From Pseudoscleropodium purum (lineage: Eukaryota; Streptophyta; Bryopsida; Hypnales; Brachytheciaceae), in assembly GCA_963969395.1 (NCBI GenBank), contig OZ017795.1:35755063-35819062 (forward strand): a DNA stretch of 64,000 bases, written 5' to 3'. How positions within the stretch are numbered: the first letter of the stretch is position 1; every line of letters starts with the position of its first letter. The translations under genes were made by a program, and so were the position numbers. The notes under the pieces are model-generated. The model was not told the origin of the DNA and did no database searches. It saw only the letters and a program-made list of their open reading frames with translations. Below are positions 27,301 to 39,298 of this stretch, one piece after another.

Positions 27301-27340
27301 CAGAAGAACCCAATTGTTAGGGTTGACAAATTAGAACGTT
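24328..27340. other. No gene recognised
   Basis: The first 230 bases continue the GGACTGG tract. The rest has only short frames. A stretch near 26,660-26,740, TATTTTATAATTTGTAATG followed by T- and A-rich tails, resembles the 3' end of a non-LTR element but is not enough for a call. Confidence 0.35.
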
Positions 27341-27352
27341 TGGGAAAAATTT

Positions 27353-27682
27353 ATGTCTAAATTGCGGACATTTGGAAGTTTGGATGCACAAACCCTAGCA
27401 GACACAATGTCCAAAGCACTATTGGAAGGCAAATGGGGTAGACGAGGTGATCTAGGCGGTTTTAGCGATTTAGGTAGATGGCTTAGGGTTTTGGGTATTA
27501 GTGTTACTAATATCTTCACTAAAACTACCTGTGGTCATTTGAGCTTGGGGTTGGGGTCTTCTTATATTGCAATTGTCATTGAAAGGGACAAAATTGTAGA
27601 ACATAACCTAATAGTACTCTTCACTTTAAAAGTTAACAACAATGACATGAACAAGAAAGCCATCGGTATTGCAATATGCTAG
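27353..27682 (+). other. Unrecognised 109-codon open frame
   Basis: This plus-strand frame contains DAQTLADTMSKALLEGKWGR and a glycine-rich GLGSSYIAIVIE segment. Its composition is more protein-like than its neighbours. I cannot name a family, it has no clear promoter or partner, and it may be a fragment. Confidence 0.2.
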
Positions 27683-28475
27683 TACATCATGCTCCATTTA
27701 AGAAAGGAAACTCATAATCCATTTTAAAATATTTATTAGGATTTGACTTGGTTTTTGAAACAAAATCACCCTAAATCCTAATAGGTTAGTATAATTTTTA
27801 TCATCAATAAACAAACTATTTCTATAATGAAATGATTAAATAATCCATGGTCATTATGTGCTCAATGTATCATGAGCAACTAAACATTCAAACACCTAAG
27901 CGTACATCTCTTCAATTCCTATGGTTGATAATCACTATGTCCTTTCACCTCAGCCCCGCTACTCTCTCCTCTAGCTCTCCATCTGACATCTTCATTGTTG
28001 GAGGCATCTTCCATATCATCTAATGATGATGAATGAAGTGCCATTGTCTTCTCCATTGCTTCCTTCAAAGTAGGTGATCTCCCTTGTTTTGGATCCTTTT
28101 TTCTCCTTTTTACTTTCAATAGAGACCTTACATTCCTTTCCCTACTAACAAGGACTTTTCTTTTCTTCTCTTTGAAGCAATCAAATCCACATCAAGGGAG
28201 GTTGAATCCACATTCTATCTCTTGAGTGGGAAGACAACAAAAGGCTACATCTCTCTTTTATTTTTCTCCTTACTTGATTCTTTGACCACGAGTTTTGATT
28301 TCTCGGGTTGTTTGTGAATAGTTATCTTGAACATTGCATTCACCAATTGCGGAGTATGGTTTGTCGATTCGATGGATTCTCATGTTGTTGCTTCCTCTAA
28401 ACATTGCGCACACATAGATGCCAATGTCTCATCATTATCCGTATTAGTTTGGACAATAGATGATGAAACGACTTT

Positions 28476-29715
28476 CTATATATTGATGCTTGAAGAATTT
28501 TCTTTTGAAATGTTCATTAGGTGTTGTCCATACCCTAAGCTTCTTGAACCATCCAATCTTGTGCTAGTGGGCTTGAATGATGTTGGTAGAAGAACACTAC
28601 ATTGTGGTTCTTGAGGATTTGGCCTCATTTGCTTCTTTCCTTTGTCACTCTCCAAAAGAATTGGAGTTCTCAATCCCATTCCCGTTGAACCACCATTCTT
28701 CTATACTTCAATATTTGATTCACCTTTATTGCTACTATTGTTGCCCACATCCATTTGAATGTCCACTTCAATGACCTTACATCCTCCCTTGTCATTTTGT
28801 TCGACATTTCCTTACATCATCTCTAGTGCCATGGATGGAGACTTTGAAATTGGAACCACTCCATCTGTTTGTAAAATCCCATCACCACCAATTGTATTCC
28901 CATTTGTCTCCTTGACCTTGATAGTAGTGACATCATTTTTTGATAAAATGTTTTGGCTACTCAAGAATCCAGTGCCATCTACAAATCTACCTATTGAAGG
29001 GAGATTTTCATCATACCCACTATCGTCCTCATTCGATTGAAAGTCATATATATTATTCAGAATCTTTAGATTGTCTTGAAAGTCATCATTGTGGTGATTA
29101 GGGCTACGATACATATCATTGCCCAAATTGTGCATGTCCTCTACAATGACTTCATCATTCAATGTGGGCACACCATCCTCGTTGTTGTCGTCATCCTCAT
29201 CATCCTTGTCATCTTGGTCTTCTAATGGCAGCCCATTTGAATCTTCTAACTCCACGTTATCATGCTACCACTTTTTTTCATCTTTTTCTTTTGACACCGC
29301 TAAAACTTTGGAATTGGTATACACATATACCAAATCAGCTACTCTTTCTGCCTTCAACTTATTCTGCGATTTGTTGTGAACAAAAGAATAGTTGCTCCAA
29401 TTTCATTCACATGAAGATGATGATACTGGTTGGGCTAATATCCTCTTCACTAGTGGAGCTATAAGCTTGCCACATGTACCCTAAAAATCCCACGAAGCAT
29501 GTGCCGACAACATTTGTTCTTCCAAATTCAACATTTTGTGGAATGGTGGTTCCCTATGTCGAAAAGCCATGAATTCCTTGACAACTATTGCATACTACTC
29601 TGGTTTATATATTTTCAAGAAAATACGTTTGCATGCCTCCATTGTATCTTGATTGTCAGCTAGTTCATTGTTGTGAAGAAGATATGGGTTCAAAAAAGCT
29701 CCAACTGAATGTAAA
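28476..29715 (-). pseudogene. Decayed hAT-type transposase, C-terminal part
   Basis: One minus-strand frame reads a typical hAT C-terminus: LEAFLNPYLLHNN, MEACKRIFLKIYKPE, then PLVKRILAQPVSSSSCE, NWSNYSFVHNKSQNKL and ADLVYVYTNSKVL. The SSSxCE.NWS..FVHNK..N.L...R...LVYVY pattern is the hAT dimerisation region. Premature stops in this frame are TAG at 29595-29597, TAG at 29481-29483, TGA at 29403-29405 (exactly where the family has Arg, so CGA to TGA) and TAG at 29265-29267. An acidic tail follows (DDKDDEDDDNNED) to about 28,476. The N-terminal and catalytic parts were not found. Confidence 0.7.
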
Positions 29716-30218
29716 TTGTTCTCCCCATTTTCCTTCATTTACTAAAGGACCGTTCCAGTGGAATTGCAAGCTCTTCATACAAACTAAAAGGCGGCCCCCA
29801 TAAATAAATGTGTATACATGTTTTTATAACTTCCTCATGATATACAACACCTTCCCCATGCATGGCAACTTTGAATCCAAATCACGTAGTAGGCAAGTGC
29901 AAACTATAGTGTCTCATTTTTGGCCGCTTATAAGTCCATTTTCATGACCTACTGGAGCATGCAATGCATGCTTTGTTACATCACAGATAACCGGAGATTA
30001 GATGGGTTTAGGATTTGGGCCTTGGATGGCCATTGATCTTGGTCCATCATGTGGCTGGAGGGTTATCTCTCTTCCTGTCTATGGGGTTGTCTTTTTTAGT
30101 GACCATTTGCTAGCGTCGTAATTTCTGCTCGCTTAAAGATTCTTTTTTATTTTGGAGTGTTTTGTATTGGTTTGAATTTGCGATCATGGCAAGCCCATCT
30201 TAGTATAGAAGAGTGAAC

Positions 30219-30665
30219 ATGAAGCTTGAGGGGTCTCTATTAGGTCGAGGAAAACAAGGGTACAATGCGCCCATTTATGCAGAGGTACTAGAGTTTTTTC
30301 CTCTTACCAACATGAGATCTTACAATCATAAGGAGTTTGCTGAGAAGTACAGATTGAATTGTGGGGGTGTCAATCCCAATCATTTGAAGCAACTAGATGA
30401 TTACATGGATGAGGACCTTGTCAAATTTCTAGGTCCTGTTGTAAATAAAAATGGGCATTGTTATATGTTTTTTAAGGATGAGGAGATTGTGAGGAAGCTT
30501 GAGCTATTGTGGATGCAAATTCACCAAAAGCATTGCCTATTGTCTTCAAGGTTGATCAACTTAGGTATGGCTAGAGGTTTTTATTGCCAAGAAAAGTTAG
30601 GTTGCAAATTGAATTGGCCTGCTTATACCGAGTGGACCAACAACAAACAACTTAGGAGGTGGTAG
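30219..30665 (+). other. Unrecognised open frame, about 148 codons, probably decayed
   Basis: An ATG at 30219 opens a frame with FFPLTNMRSYNHKEFAEKY, a Cys/Gly/Asn stretch and a MARGFYCQEKLGCKLNWPAY segment. It ends in TAG, but the frame stays open beyond it (KVMKQGREVVDDAVF, acidic) to a second TAG near 30,774. That suggests a longer protein broken by nonsense changes. I do not recognise the family. Confidence 0.3.
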
Positions 30666-30799
30666 AAAGTGATGAAACAAGGGAGGGAGGTGGTGGATGA
30701 TGCAGTTTTCAACGATGATGAAGATTGCAATTTTCAAGGTGAAGAACATGATGGTTCTACAGGGCCTAAGACGTAGAGTCAGTTAGACAGTCCTTTACG

Positions 30800-33205
30800 G
30801 TAGGAAAGCTTTTCTAGCGATCGCGTTTTCTACAAGGGATGTGGAGGTTCAAAAGCAATGGTGGTAACCACCGTAGCGTGGAAGAATTATGGATGGGTGA
30901 TAAATAAAGAACACAGGAGGGCAATAAACTCTCTTAGTTTAGAGAGAAAGGCAAAAGAAGATTTCACGTTGGCAGACGTGCAATTTAAAGGTTAGATGGA
31001 GTTTTGCCTTGAAAAATTATTGGATGCTTTTTGTAGTACAATTTTTTATAAGACAAAACCAAGGCAATTCCAATTAGGTTTGTTCAGGGAAAACTCAAGT
31101 TAGCTTAGTGTTTTAATTAGCTAATGTCACTTTATAGGTAAATTATATCTTTCATGTTAATATATTAGGGTATTTTGTTATCTTTCATATTCTATTTAGG
31201 AATGGAAAGGAATTCTCTCTCTAGTTTCTATCCAATTATAAATACAAATTTTCTAACCACTAAATCCGTCTCGGTCTTATCTTCAAATAAAATATAAATT
31301 TAAAAAGTGTGAGTTAAGGGCACCTGTATCCACAAATCTCATACTTTGAATTCATTGAAATATATTACAAATATATTCATTTGCAACCTGCATCACACAA
31401 TACATATTTGAACTTTGAAAATTCGGTTTAACCAAGAACTCGTGAATCGTTTTGCATAAATATCATTTCGCTTCTAAATCGCTTTAAGCGCTAATGTCTT
31501 AATTACTTAAAGTAAATGTACCATATATCATTTTTAGGAATTGAAAACAACCAAGGACATTGCTTAAGCAATTCTAAAATTTTTCTTAAGGAATCTATAA
31601 TATACTTTGCTAAATTATTTTAAAGTAATTTGAATTCTTCCCTTATCAAGGCTCCAGTCTTTATTTGAAAATATTCTTTCATCATTCAGCATCTCCAATT
31701 GATCTTTCTTTGCTGCAAATCTTTTCTAATTTGTCTTCTATTGAATCTTTGCTCTTATGCTCTATCTTAGTGTTTTTCTTTTTAGTCTCACATTCTACTT
31801 TTGCGTAATTCAATTGGTTACAAAATTTACATTGCTTCAATTTTAATTTAACGGATTCTTTATCCATTTTACATCATTTGTATTCCAATCATATTAACTC
31901 TATAGTCAAGCAATTGATTTCTCTCAATAAAATATTGCTACAATATAGAAATTCTCTCAACTTGCACTTTAGATAAACAATTTCACACACCAATATCACA
32001 TAAGAATTTAAATACACATTCAAGCATTAATCCATGTACACATAACTTCAATTGGAATACCATTTGTTAATCATATGGATAATCATTCCATAATTAAAAT
32101 GTACATCAATTATTTACAATTGTTCAATAATTTCTATTCATTAGAATTCTAAACTCATTTCCCAACTCCAAATAAATCTCAATCCCTAATTTTATTTCCA
32201 ACATATATATCCACTTGTGATACAAAGATATTCCAATCTTTTAAATAAAAATAATTACCACTCACTGGAATTATTAAGTTTCAAAATAAAATCCAATCTT
32301 TGGATTACTCAATTCCAACACTAGAATTATTAATTATTAAGTTAATTTTGAACTTAATATTTTGCTCTTCTTTACTTCAAATCTTGCTTTAAGCATTGAC
32401 ACAAAAATTCTCTTAAGAGATAAAATATAACCGATAGACAAACTCTACTTAAAATCTATCAAATTCTCTTAAAGAGATTCTCCTTTATAAAATGCTCAAG
32501 GCAAAGAATACTTATTTATCACTTAAGTGAATATTAAATTATTCAATTTAATTGATTTGGCATTCATAAAATACTCAAAGTAAAATATCATCAAAATTCA
32601 ACTTCATGCTTAAGCAATAATCACTAAAGGCCATATTCGTTAATTTGAGACAAAGTGAGGTCTCATTTTCATACAACTTGAAAATGTAGTAGAAAAAGCT
32701 CTACTTAAATTGAGACATTAGGGGAATATTGAGACTTTCAAATGTCAATTTCCATGTGTAATCATTTACTTATTGTTTTGGAAAGTGGCAAGTGCTTATT
32801 GAACATTTAAATTTTGCAAAATTTTATTATGAATATAGAAATACTACAATTAATAAGACAGTAAAGTGTGACAATCCATTAAATTGAGACTTGCATGTGT
32901 TTAGATTTAGGGTCTAAAGACTCTTTATTCCATATTGTAATAAAAAGAAACATAATTATTTCTATCCCTTATGATTGTGCAATACATTTGCAGAGAATTC
33001 AAAAACATTATAATAAGAAAAATGACTTCATTGATAGAAATCAGTAGTCATCCGGCGCTAGATTGCTTTTGTACCATAACAAACTTAATACATTCATATA
33101 TTCATGTGTAGAGCTCAAAATATGCAAAAACTAAAAATAATATTTTCAACTATATAAACAACACTTCACTTATTTAAGTACGAATTCTTCATCTGTGGAT
33201 TGAAG
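30800..33205. other. AT-rich, no gene seen
   Basis: No frame of note apart from a 61-codon minus-strand frame at 31682-31867 without a motif. This forms the 3' flank of the DUF7869-like gene. Confidence 0.4.
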
Positions 33206-33208
33206 ATT

Positions 33209-36022
33209 CTAACTAGTCTCTTCTTCAACCATAAAAGTTGCCAATGATGCTTTGATGATCTCAATTTGCTTTTTCGAAATTGATGCTCGTGGGTTTGCTG
33301 TTCCGTTTCTAAAACTAGGCTTCCATGCTGTCATAATACAATCTGTATTCGACCATGTTGGAGATATTATTGTGTCTTCACGCCATTGAATCCCTCCATT
33401 TGTGTCCCACCCACTATAAGTCTCCATGTCAATGTTTCGATCCGAAGCTAGTGTCCAATATTGAATTTGGATTTGTTTTATGTGCGATGGATCTGGATTC
33501 GGCTTTGTAATCGCCCTTGCAAGCCAAAATGGCTTTGGGTCACCATCTACAGGGCGCACTACAACAAATGAACCTGCATGCGTATCACGTACAATACGAA
33601 ATGAAGGTGGAGGACGATCACGCCTACGTCCAACAAAGGGGCGATCCTCTGCTTCTTCTTCATTCATTGTACCATTTCTTTGCCTTCGGTCAACGTCGTC
33701 ATGAGTGACTCTAGAAGTAGGCCAAAAAGCATCTAATAGCCTCTCTTGCACTTGTAGAGGTGCATCAAATGCAGCTCTAACACCCACCCAATACTTCTTG
33801 ATGGGATCGTTTTTTCGTCTAAATTCTCCAGAGGCATCGTCGTTGGCCATTTGGTTCCAATAAGCAATGAAACCATTTAATCCTTTCTTTACCTCAACAA
33901 AGGCTTTAATCTGCTCCGGTTTTAGAGGTAGTGGACTACCATTGGGAACTTTAGGACGTCCATCTTCAGTCTCATTCCACAACTGAATTCCTTTGCCATT
34001 TTCCAGCAACCAGTCCTTGTTAGTGCAAAGGTCCTTATACTCCATTATGGGCCATCCATCAGAATTCATAGAAAACTTGAACTGTTGGGGAAAAGAATGA
34101 CCTTCTAAAAAATTTCCACCTGTGCCCAAATATCCATGCACAAATGTCTTGAAGTCCGGAACCTCCTCTATAAGATGAGGAATTACGGGGTGTGATTCAC
34201 AATCCATAAATGATTTCATCAACTTCGGAAGTGTTGGGTAGTCATTCATTTTCAACTTCGTGCTCCATCGACCAAAAAGAGCATCGATGTCTTCGTGAGT
34301 ATGCCCAACAATAAAGAAATTTATGTATACCTCCTTGAAAATGCCTTTGTACACTAGCAAAGAGCAATAGGCAAAACCCCATCGGTTCTTGTTGTCTCCA
34401 GAGCAATTATCAAGCTGCAAAGTTAATATTGGTGGAAGAGGATGAGCCAAAAGTGATTCATCAAAAGGGGGAAGTAGTGAATCCAAGCAAGCTTCTGAAC
34501 CACTCAAAAGCGCCTTTGTTAACAAGGATTGCCCTTCTTCTACTGAAAATAAATTGCGGGAAGAATTCTTTGGAGGTGTTTCTAAATCACGCAATAATTT
34601 TGCAATGGATCCAACAGTATGGTTTGAGTCTGTTGGAAATATGTTGAGGCCATAGTGTGCATATCAGACATCACCATGACCATGTGCTATCATACTCGTT
34701 ACAGCAATGGGCATCTTCATAAAAGGATCTATCGACTTGGTCTTGTGAGAGAAGTGTGGTGAAGCTGTTTTGGAGTGATCCATTTTGTCATGAATGATAG
34801 TGAGCATTTTGTCAGGGTATTTTTCAGATATATAACGATTTGCATAGTACAATTCTTTATGTGCCCTTTGGCCTACAAGGTGAATATTTAAAAGTGTAGA
34901 CCACTTTTCTTGTGCAACTGAAAATGGAGTGCATGCACATCTGAGTTGCTTGTATCGATCACACAAGCCACAACGCGCAAAAGTATCTCCTCGAGCCTTT
35001 GGTGCATACTCTGGAAAAGAAGCACACCGAATGTTGCTCAAGCCACTAGATGATATTGGCTGTAAATTCAACATTGCATTGGCCTCATTGAGGATTGGCA
35101 ATTGGTCACGCCAATGAAATGGTGATGGCAAAACCATTGCGGTCACTTTCTCTCCAGACTCCATTGTCCTAGTTTTATGTGGCATTTTGTCTGCATTCGA
35201 CACAAGCAATGTCCGAAGCGTGGCAGTTGCTTGCAAGGTATGTGTACGGGGTTTCTTGGACCCCGAATTCCCGTGCCCCTCTGCTTGCTTCCCAGCTCTA
35301 GCCATTTCCTTGTACCTATAGAAAGTTGTTTTTGATATACCGTGGATGGTATACCAAGCTAGAGGACACACTTCCCTTCCTTTCAAGGTGATACAATCCT
35401 TGCCGTCATTGTCTTTGTGGATTTGCCGATGTACCTCAAGAAGACACTTTTTGCGGGCATACACTCCATCATGAAGTTCATTCACATGAAGTTGGCACTG
35501 GATGGCTTGAATTTGTCCACGTGGGAAAGGCTGTAAGCACTTTTTCACACATGTTATAGTTGATACTTCAACAATAGACTGCATTGTGAGGAGGGATTCC
35601 TTTTTGGGAGGAAGATTAGGCTCAAGCCTTTCACGCATGCTTTCATACCGTTGAAGTCCTTTATGAACTCTTTTGATCGCGGTAGACACAACTGTATTGT
35701 AAATGTACGTTTGGTCATGGTCATACAAATTGGCACCATTCAGAAATACTTGTTTAATGTGCCAAGATCGCATTGACCACATCCAAGAGGACGGAACTTC
35801 CTCTTTACATAAAGACTCTGCAATTTGAATGGCCACTCGATCATCACCCAAAGGCTCTCCATTTGTATCGATGACGAGCTTGGGATTCACATTATAACAA
35901 ATTGCATTTGCGACATCATCCCCAGCATTGTTTCTGATAGTGACTGGCATCGTATTCCATTTTGCTCGAGGAATTCCATTACACTGAAAAACTCCTTCAG
36001 GTAGTGTAGGTATAGAAGTTGT
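33209..36022 (-). pseudogene. DUF7869-like (RNase H-like, transposase-like) protein, main exon
   Basis: One minus-strand frame runs from the solo-LTR junction at 36022 to TAG at 33209-33211; the first ATG in it is at 35950 (about 913 codons). It is broken once, by TGA at 34664-34666. In order: a basic region with a TTFYRYKEMAR helix near residue 215, a Cys cluster (RCGLC, RCACT) near 335-350, HDKMDHSKTASPHF near 395, then LQLDNCSGDNKNRW and VGHTHEDIDALFGRW, both hallmarks of DUF7869. The Asp residues in HDKMD, LQLDN and HEDID are placed like an RNase H-fold D-D-D/E triad (inference). A C-terminal SFVVVRP...PFWLARAI segment is Tudor/chromo-like. The frame is open upstream of the ATG, right up to the LTR, so the true start lies beyond the insertion. 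Biochemical role is not established. Confidence 0.7.
36018..36022. repeat. Target-site duplication, left copy (GTTGT)
   Basis: GTTGT here is repeated at 39294-39298 on the other side of the solo LTR. A 5-bp duplication is typical of Ty3/gypsy integration. Confidence 0.9.
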
Positions 36023-36278
36023 TGTCGCAGCTTAAAATTTTGATTTTCTTAGTATACACCAAAATAGGAACGGAAACTAGTCATTAGGGAACCGGATCCG
36101 ATTAGGTGGAGAAGGAAAATTCAAAATTAGCACGGAACGTGAAGTAGTGGGCCTCTTGGATCTAATCCGGTCAGGAGTAACTAACGACGGAAACGGAATG
36201 CAACACGGATTAGGTCTAGGACCGGATTATGATGGTCAACCGGATTCATGATGATCAAACCGGAAAGGGTCCAGAGAC

Positions 36279-36286
36279 TATATAAG
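36279..36286 (+). promoter_or_regulatory. TATA box 1 of the LTR
   Basis: TATATAAG lies 166 bases upstream of the ATG of the LTR gene, with a GC-rich leader between. It is kept in the 3' LTR at 56223-56230 (minus). Confidence 0.6.
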
Positions 36287-36451
36287 GAGGAGCCTTCACT
36301 GTTGCACCCCCTTTTAGAAACTCGACCTTGAGCGCGCGCGGTTGAGTTTTTGCGTTTGTGTGCTGTAGGCTTTGATTCCGGTTGAGATCGGAGAGAGAAC
36401 GTGAAGAACGGGACGTGCGGCTAGGAGAGAGTGAGATAGATTGGAGTGGGA

Positions 36452-38110
36452 ATGCCGCCGCTACGTAGGTCCAGACCAGCGAGTCCCTCTGGAGGCAAGG
36501 TGAAGCTCCGGAAAGTCATTCCGGTTATTCCCTCCACAGAGCCGGAAAAGTCTCAACTCATGGACGATCTCACCTCTATGGGTTGCCTAGGGTTTGCCGA
36601 GAAACCTTGGGGTTTTAGGGAGGAGAGAATGGTCAAGGAGCTCCTCGGAAAGCTGTCCAACCAGTTTGACAACACCGTGAGAGGAACTCCCATCCGCTGG
36701 AACGAGGGAATGTGGAGAGGTGTTTACGGTTTCCGGGCAGGAAGGTTAGGAATGGCAAATCGGAAAGATGAGTTTGTCCGAGGCAAGTTCCAGGGGGCCG
36801 TCAACCCGAAGGACGGATACGCGGTCGAGGATTGCGTGGATGACCGACACCGTCAGCTTCTACAATTCTTGGTTCCAGTCCTTCACCCGGAAAAGCCGAC
36901 CAGGGTGACGATCACCCTGGGCAATACGATTTTCGGTGCCCTAAGTGGTATCCGGAAAGTGGACTGGGCACGGATCATTTCCGATCTCGTGGCCCAGCTC
37001 GTTAGTAGAGTTGGGAAGAAGAGGGCCAGTCTAGTGTGCCCTTACCTCTTCCACCTCTATCGGGAACACCAAGTCCTCACCGACGCGGAGGAGAAGGTGT
37101 GGAGGACTCAAGAAGTCCTCCTAAAGTATGGGGAGTCGGAAACGGATGACGAGGCCGAATCCGATTCCGGTTCAGACCGGGAGTCGAGCGAGGAAGAGGA
37201 GGAGCCGATGCCGCCCATCAAGCGACAGAAGTTGACGCCTCCAAACAAGCGCGGGACGCCTCCCGGTCACGACAAACCGGCCACGGAAGAAAGATCGGAA
37301 GCCAAGAAGACCGTTTCCGGGGAAGACCCGGAAATGCAAGATCTGTTCAACGGTCTTATCAACCTCCTCTGCAACATCAGGGCGGATTGGGAGGTCAAGC
37401 ACAGGACGCTTTCGGCGATCGGAAAGTTGGTAGATGCGCCACCGGACAGCAAGTTGGCGGAACAGGTGGCGGAGTGCATCACCAATCCGGAAGAGACCCG
37501 GAAACAGGAAGCGGAGATCCGCCGGTTGCAGGAGGAGGTGGACACCCTGAAGGCAACTCTCTTTGCCTATCGGGAAGACGTGACGGCCACCCGGGAGATG
37601 GCGGAGGAGACTCGGAAGATAGCCGAGCAGATCAAAGCCATCCTGGGAGATACCGGAACGGCCGCCGCCAAAGCGAAGCTCTTCGACGAGAAGATGCACG
37701 AAGAGAAGAAACTATCCGGTTCCCGGATGGTCCGGATTCTCACCGACTTCGCTGAGCAGGTGGAGACGGCGATGGTGGAGGGGCGGAAGGCTGCGGACCG
37801 GATTGAGGAAAGCAGCCGGAAGCTGACTGGAGCGACGTGCTCTAAGGGGATACATCTTTCGGACATCTCACTACCGGATATCTTTCCGGACGCGACCATT
37901 CCGAAGGATAGGAAGGATTGGACTCCCGAGTCCAAGAAGTCTACACGGGCTGAGACTCCGGGCACGAGACCGGATATTACAATCGACCTGGAGTCTTCAC
38001 CCGGATCTAACCCTACGGAGGGGAAACGGAACCGGAACTTGAGTGAAGTCTTCGAGGAGTTGGTTCCGGAGAGCGGAAGCCCGACAATAGGATCTAGGAT
38101 TGTAGAGTAG
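36452..38110 (+). CDS. LTR-resident protein, 552 aa, coiled coil
   Basis: An uninterrupted frame from ATG (an in-frame GTG six bases upstream is less likely) to TAG at 38108-38110, wholly inside the LTR. Residues 1-240 look globular (FAEKPWGFREERMVKELL, WNEGMWRGVYGFRAGR, ASLVCPYLFHLYR). Then come an acidic stretch near 240-260 (ESDSGSDRESSEEEEEP), a basic PPIKRQK that could be a nuclear signal, a long predicted coiled coil at about 355-420 (ETRKQEAEIRRLQEEV) and a Ser/Pro/Thr-rich tail. The copy at 54399-56057 is collinear without indels but has one TAG. The N-terminal layout faintly recalls the 'putative plant transposon protein' domain of some plant retroelements; that is a guess. It has no similarity that I can see to Gag or Pol, so an accessory role is possible. 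Confidence 0.75.
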   Translation: MPPLRRSRPASPSGGKVKLRKVIPVIPSTEPEKSQLMDDLTSMGCLGFAEKPWGFREERMVKELLGKLSNQFDNTVRGTPIRWNEGMWRGVYGFRAGRLGMANRKDEFVRGKFQGAVNPKDGYAVEDCVDDRHRQLLQFLVPVLHPEKPTRVTITLGNTIFGALSGIRKVDWARIISDLVAQLVSRVGKKRASLVCPYLFHLYREHQVLTDAEEKVWRTQEVLLKYGESETDDEAESDSGSDRESSEEEEEPMPPIKRQKLTPPNKRGTPPGHDKPATEERSEAKKTVSGEDPEMQDLFNGLINLLCNIRADWEVKHRTLSAIGKLVDAPPDSKLAEQVAECITNPEETRKQEAEIRRLQEEVDTLKATLFAYREDVTATREMAEETRKIAEQIKAILGDTGTAAAKAKLFDEKMHEEKKLSGSRMVRILTDFAEQVETAMVEGRKAADRIEESSRKLTGATCSKGIHLSDISLPDIFPDATIPKDRKDWTPESKKSTRAETPGTRPDITIDLESSPGSNPTEGKRNRNLSEVFEELVPESGSPTIGSRIVE

Positions 38111-38261
38111 ATAGGATTTTGATTTCAGTTAGGAGTAGGAGCGGATCCGGATCTAGATCCGGCTCAACAGTATTAGGTTAGACCGGAAGTTAGATTAGGG
38201 TAGCGGTGGACCCCCACGGGTTTTCCGCTCCTTTTTGTGCTTTTAGGGTTTTTACCCTTTG

Positions 38262-38270
38262 TATATAAAT
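38262..38270 (+). promoter_or_regulatory. TATA-like box 2 of the LTR
   Basis: TATATAAAT follows the LTR gene by about 150 bases and is conserved in all three LTR copies (54240-54248 and 63398-63406, minus). It is the likely promoter of full-length genomic RNA, giving an R-U5 of roughly 1 kb (inference). Confidence 0.5.
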
Positions 38271-39293
38271 CGGTTCCTGCGATGGGAACTGGGAGTTTTT
38301 CATTTTGCAAACTTCTTGTACCTTTCTCTTTTCCTCATTGTGTGTCTCTCTCCAACGTGACAGGATTGTATGATGTGGAGTTAGGATAGTACGAGCCGGT
38401 TTGCGAGTGATTTCTCCCCTTGGTGTTTCTTTTCCGATCCTAGGTGCATGTGAGTAGGTATCGAAGAGTTGGGAGTGAACTTAGTTCCTCAACACGTCTA
38501 GAGTTTGAGATTCCGGGTGAGAAAGCCGTTGTTAGGCTAGGCGGGTAGGGAGGGATTCCTTAGCTGTGCTAGAATTCCCGGGTGGGAAATCCGGTCGAGT
38601 GTCCGATCTCTTGTGAGGTCTTACCGTCTTAGTTGGTAAACGGAAGAACTTTAGTTGATGTTGGAACGGACGGGTACACTTGTAACCACCTATCTTCGCA
38701 CAGATCGGAAGTAGCATCAAGGTCGTTGTAGTATGAGAGGGTCGAGTATGGGGTCTTTGTGTGATCTACAACCCGGATTTCTATCTGGGTTGTTGTGAAG
38801 GACCAAACCGGATCCGGATTAGCTTAGGAGTTTAGAAAGTAGGATAGTGGGTCTTTAGCCACTATAAGTCACGGAAGGAGTGGTGGGCCTACCACTCTCA
38901 AAATTAAGCGGCGACACCTCTGATGGTGAAACAGAGGCAAAACCAAACCGGATAGGATTACGGATACATGATGACCATCCTGGCCGGATTGGTCAGGATG
39001 GATTTCCAGAACCGGAAGTTGTAAGATCCTGGGATTTGGATATTTGTACAGACCGGATAGTTAGTAGGATCGGAAGAAGGAGTAATCCGGTCTATAGTTA
39101 TCCGGTGTGGTGGTGTTTCTGGTTCTAGATCTAGGACCGGAAAGTAAGATTGGGATACTGACTGAGCTTAACTACTTAATAGAGTTAGATACTTCACAGG
39201 ATCTCGTGGGTTCGATCTTTAGAGTCACTTAGTTATACTCTAGAGCGATTTTTGTGAGTGTAATGGGGAATTGACCTGCCCTGTGCTGCGACA

Positions 39294-39298
39294 GTTGT
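39294..39298. repeat. Target-site duplication, right copy (GTTGT)
   Basis: Pairs with 36018-36022 and marks the insertion of the solo LTR. Confidence 0.9.

Larger units (their letters stand above)
36023..39293 (+). mobile_element. Solo LTR of the Athila/Tat-like element (3,271 bp)
   Basis: Begins TGTCGCAGC and ends GCTGCGACA, a 9-bp inverted end repeat with TG...CA. It is flanked by a perfect GTTGT duplication. It is collinear with the 3' LTR at 53217-56484 on the opposite strand and with the partial 5' LTR from 62376. No internal region is attached, so it is the product of LTR-LTR recombination. It carries a 552-codon gene and two TATA-like boxes. It lies inside the frame of the DUF7869-like gene, in the opposite orientation. 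Confidence 0.93.

Noticed and set aside
37172..37965. Long minus-strand frames opposite the LTR gene (up to 175 codons)
   Set aside because: They are shadows of the high-GC plus-strand gene and have no protein-like pattern of their own.
38880..39128. 82-codon frame in the U5 part of the LTR, also at 53382-53630 and 62541-62789
   Set aside because: It is open in all three copies but has no ATG (GTG only) and an in-frame stop shortly upstream. Near-identity of the DNA explains the shared openness.
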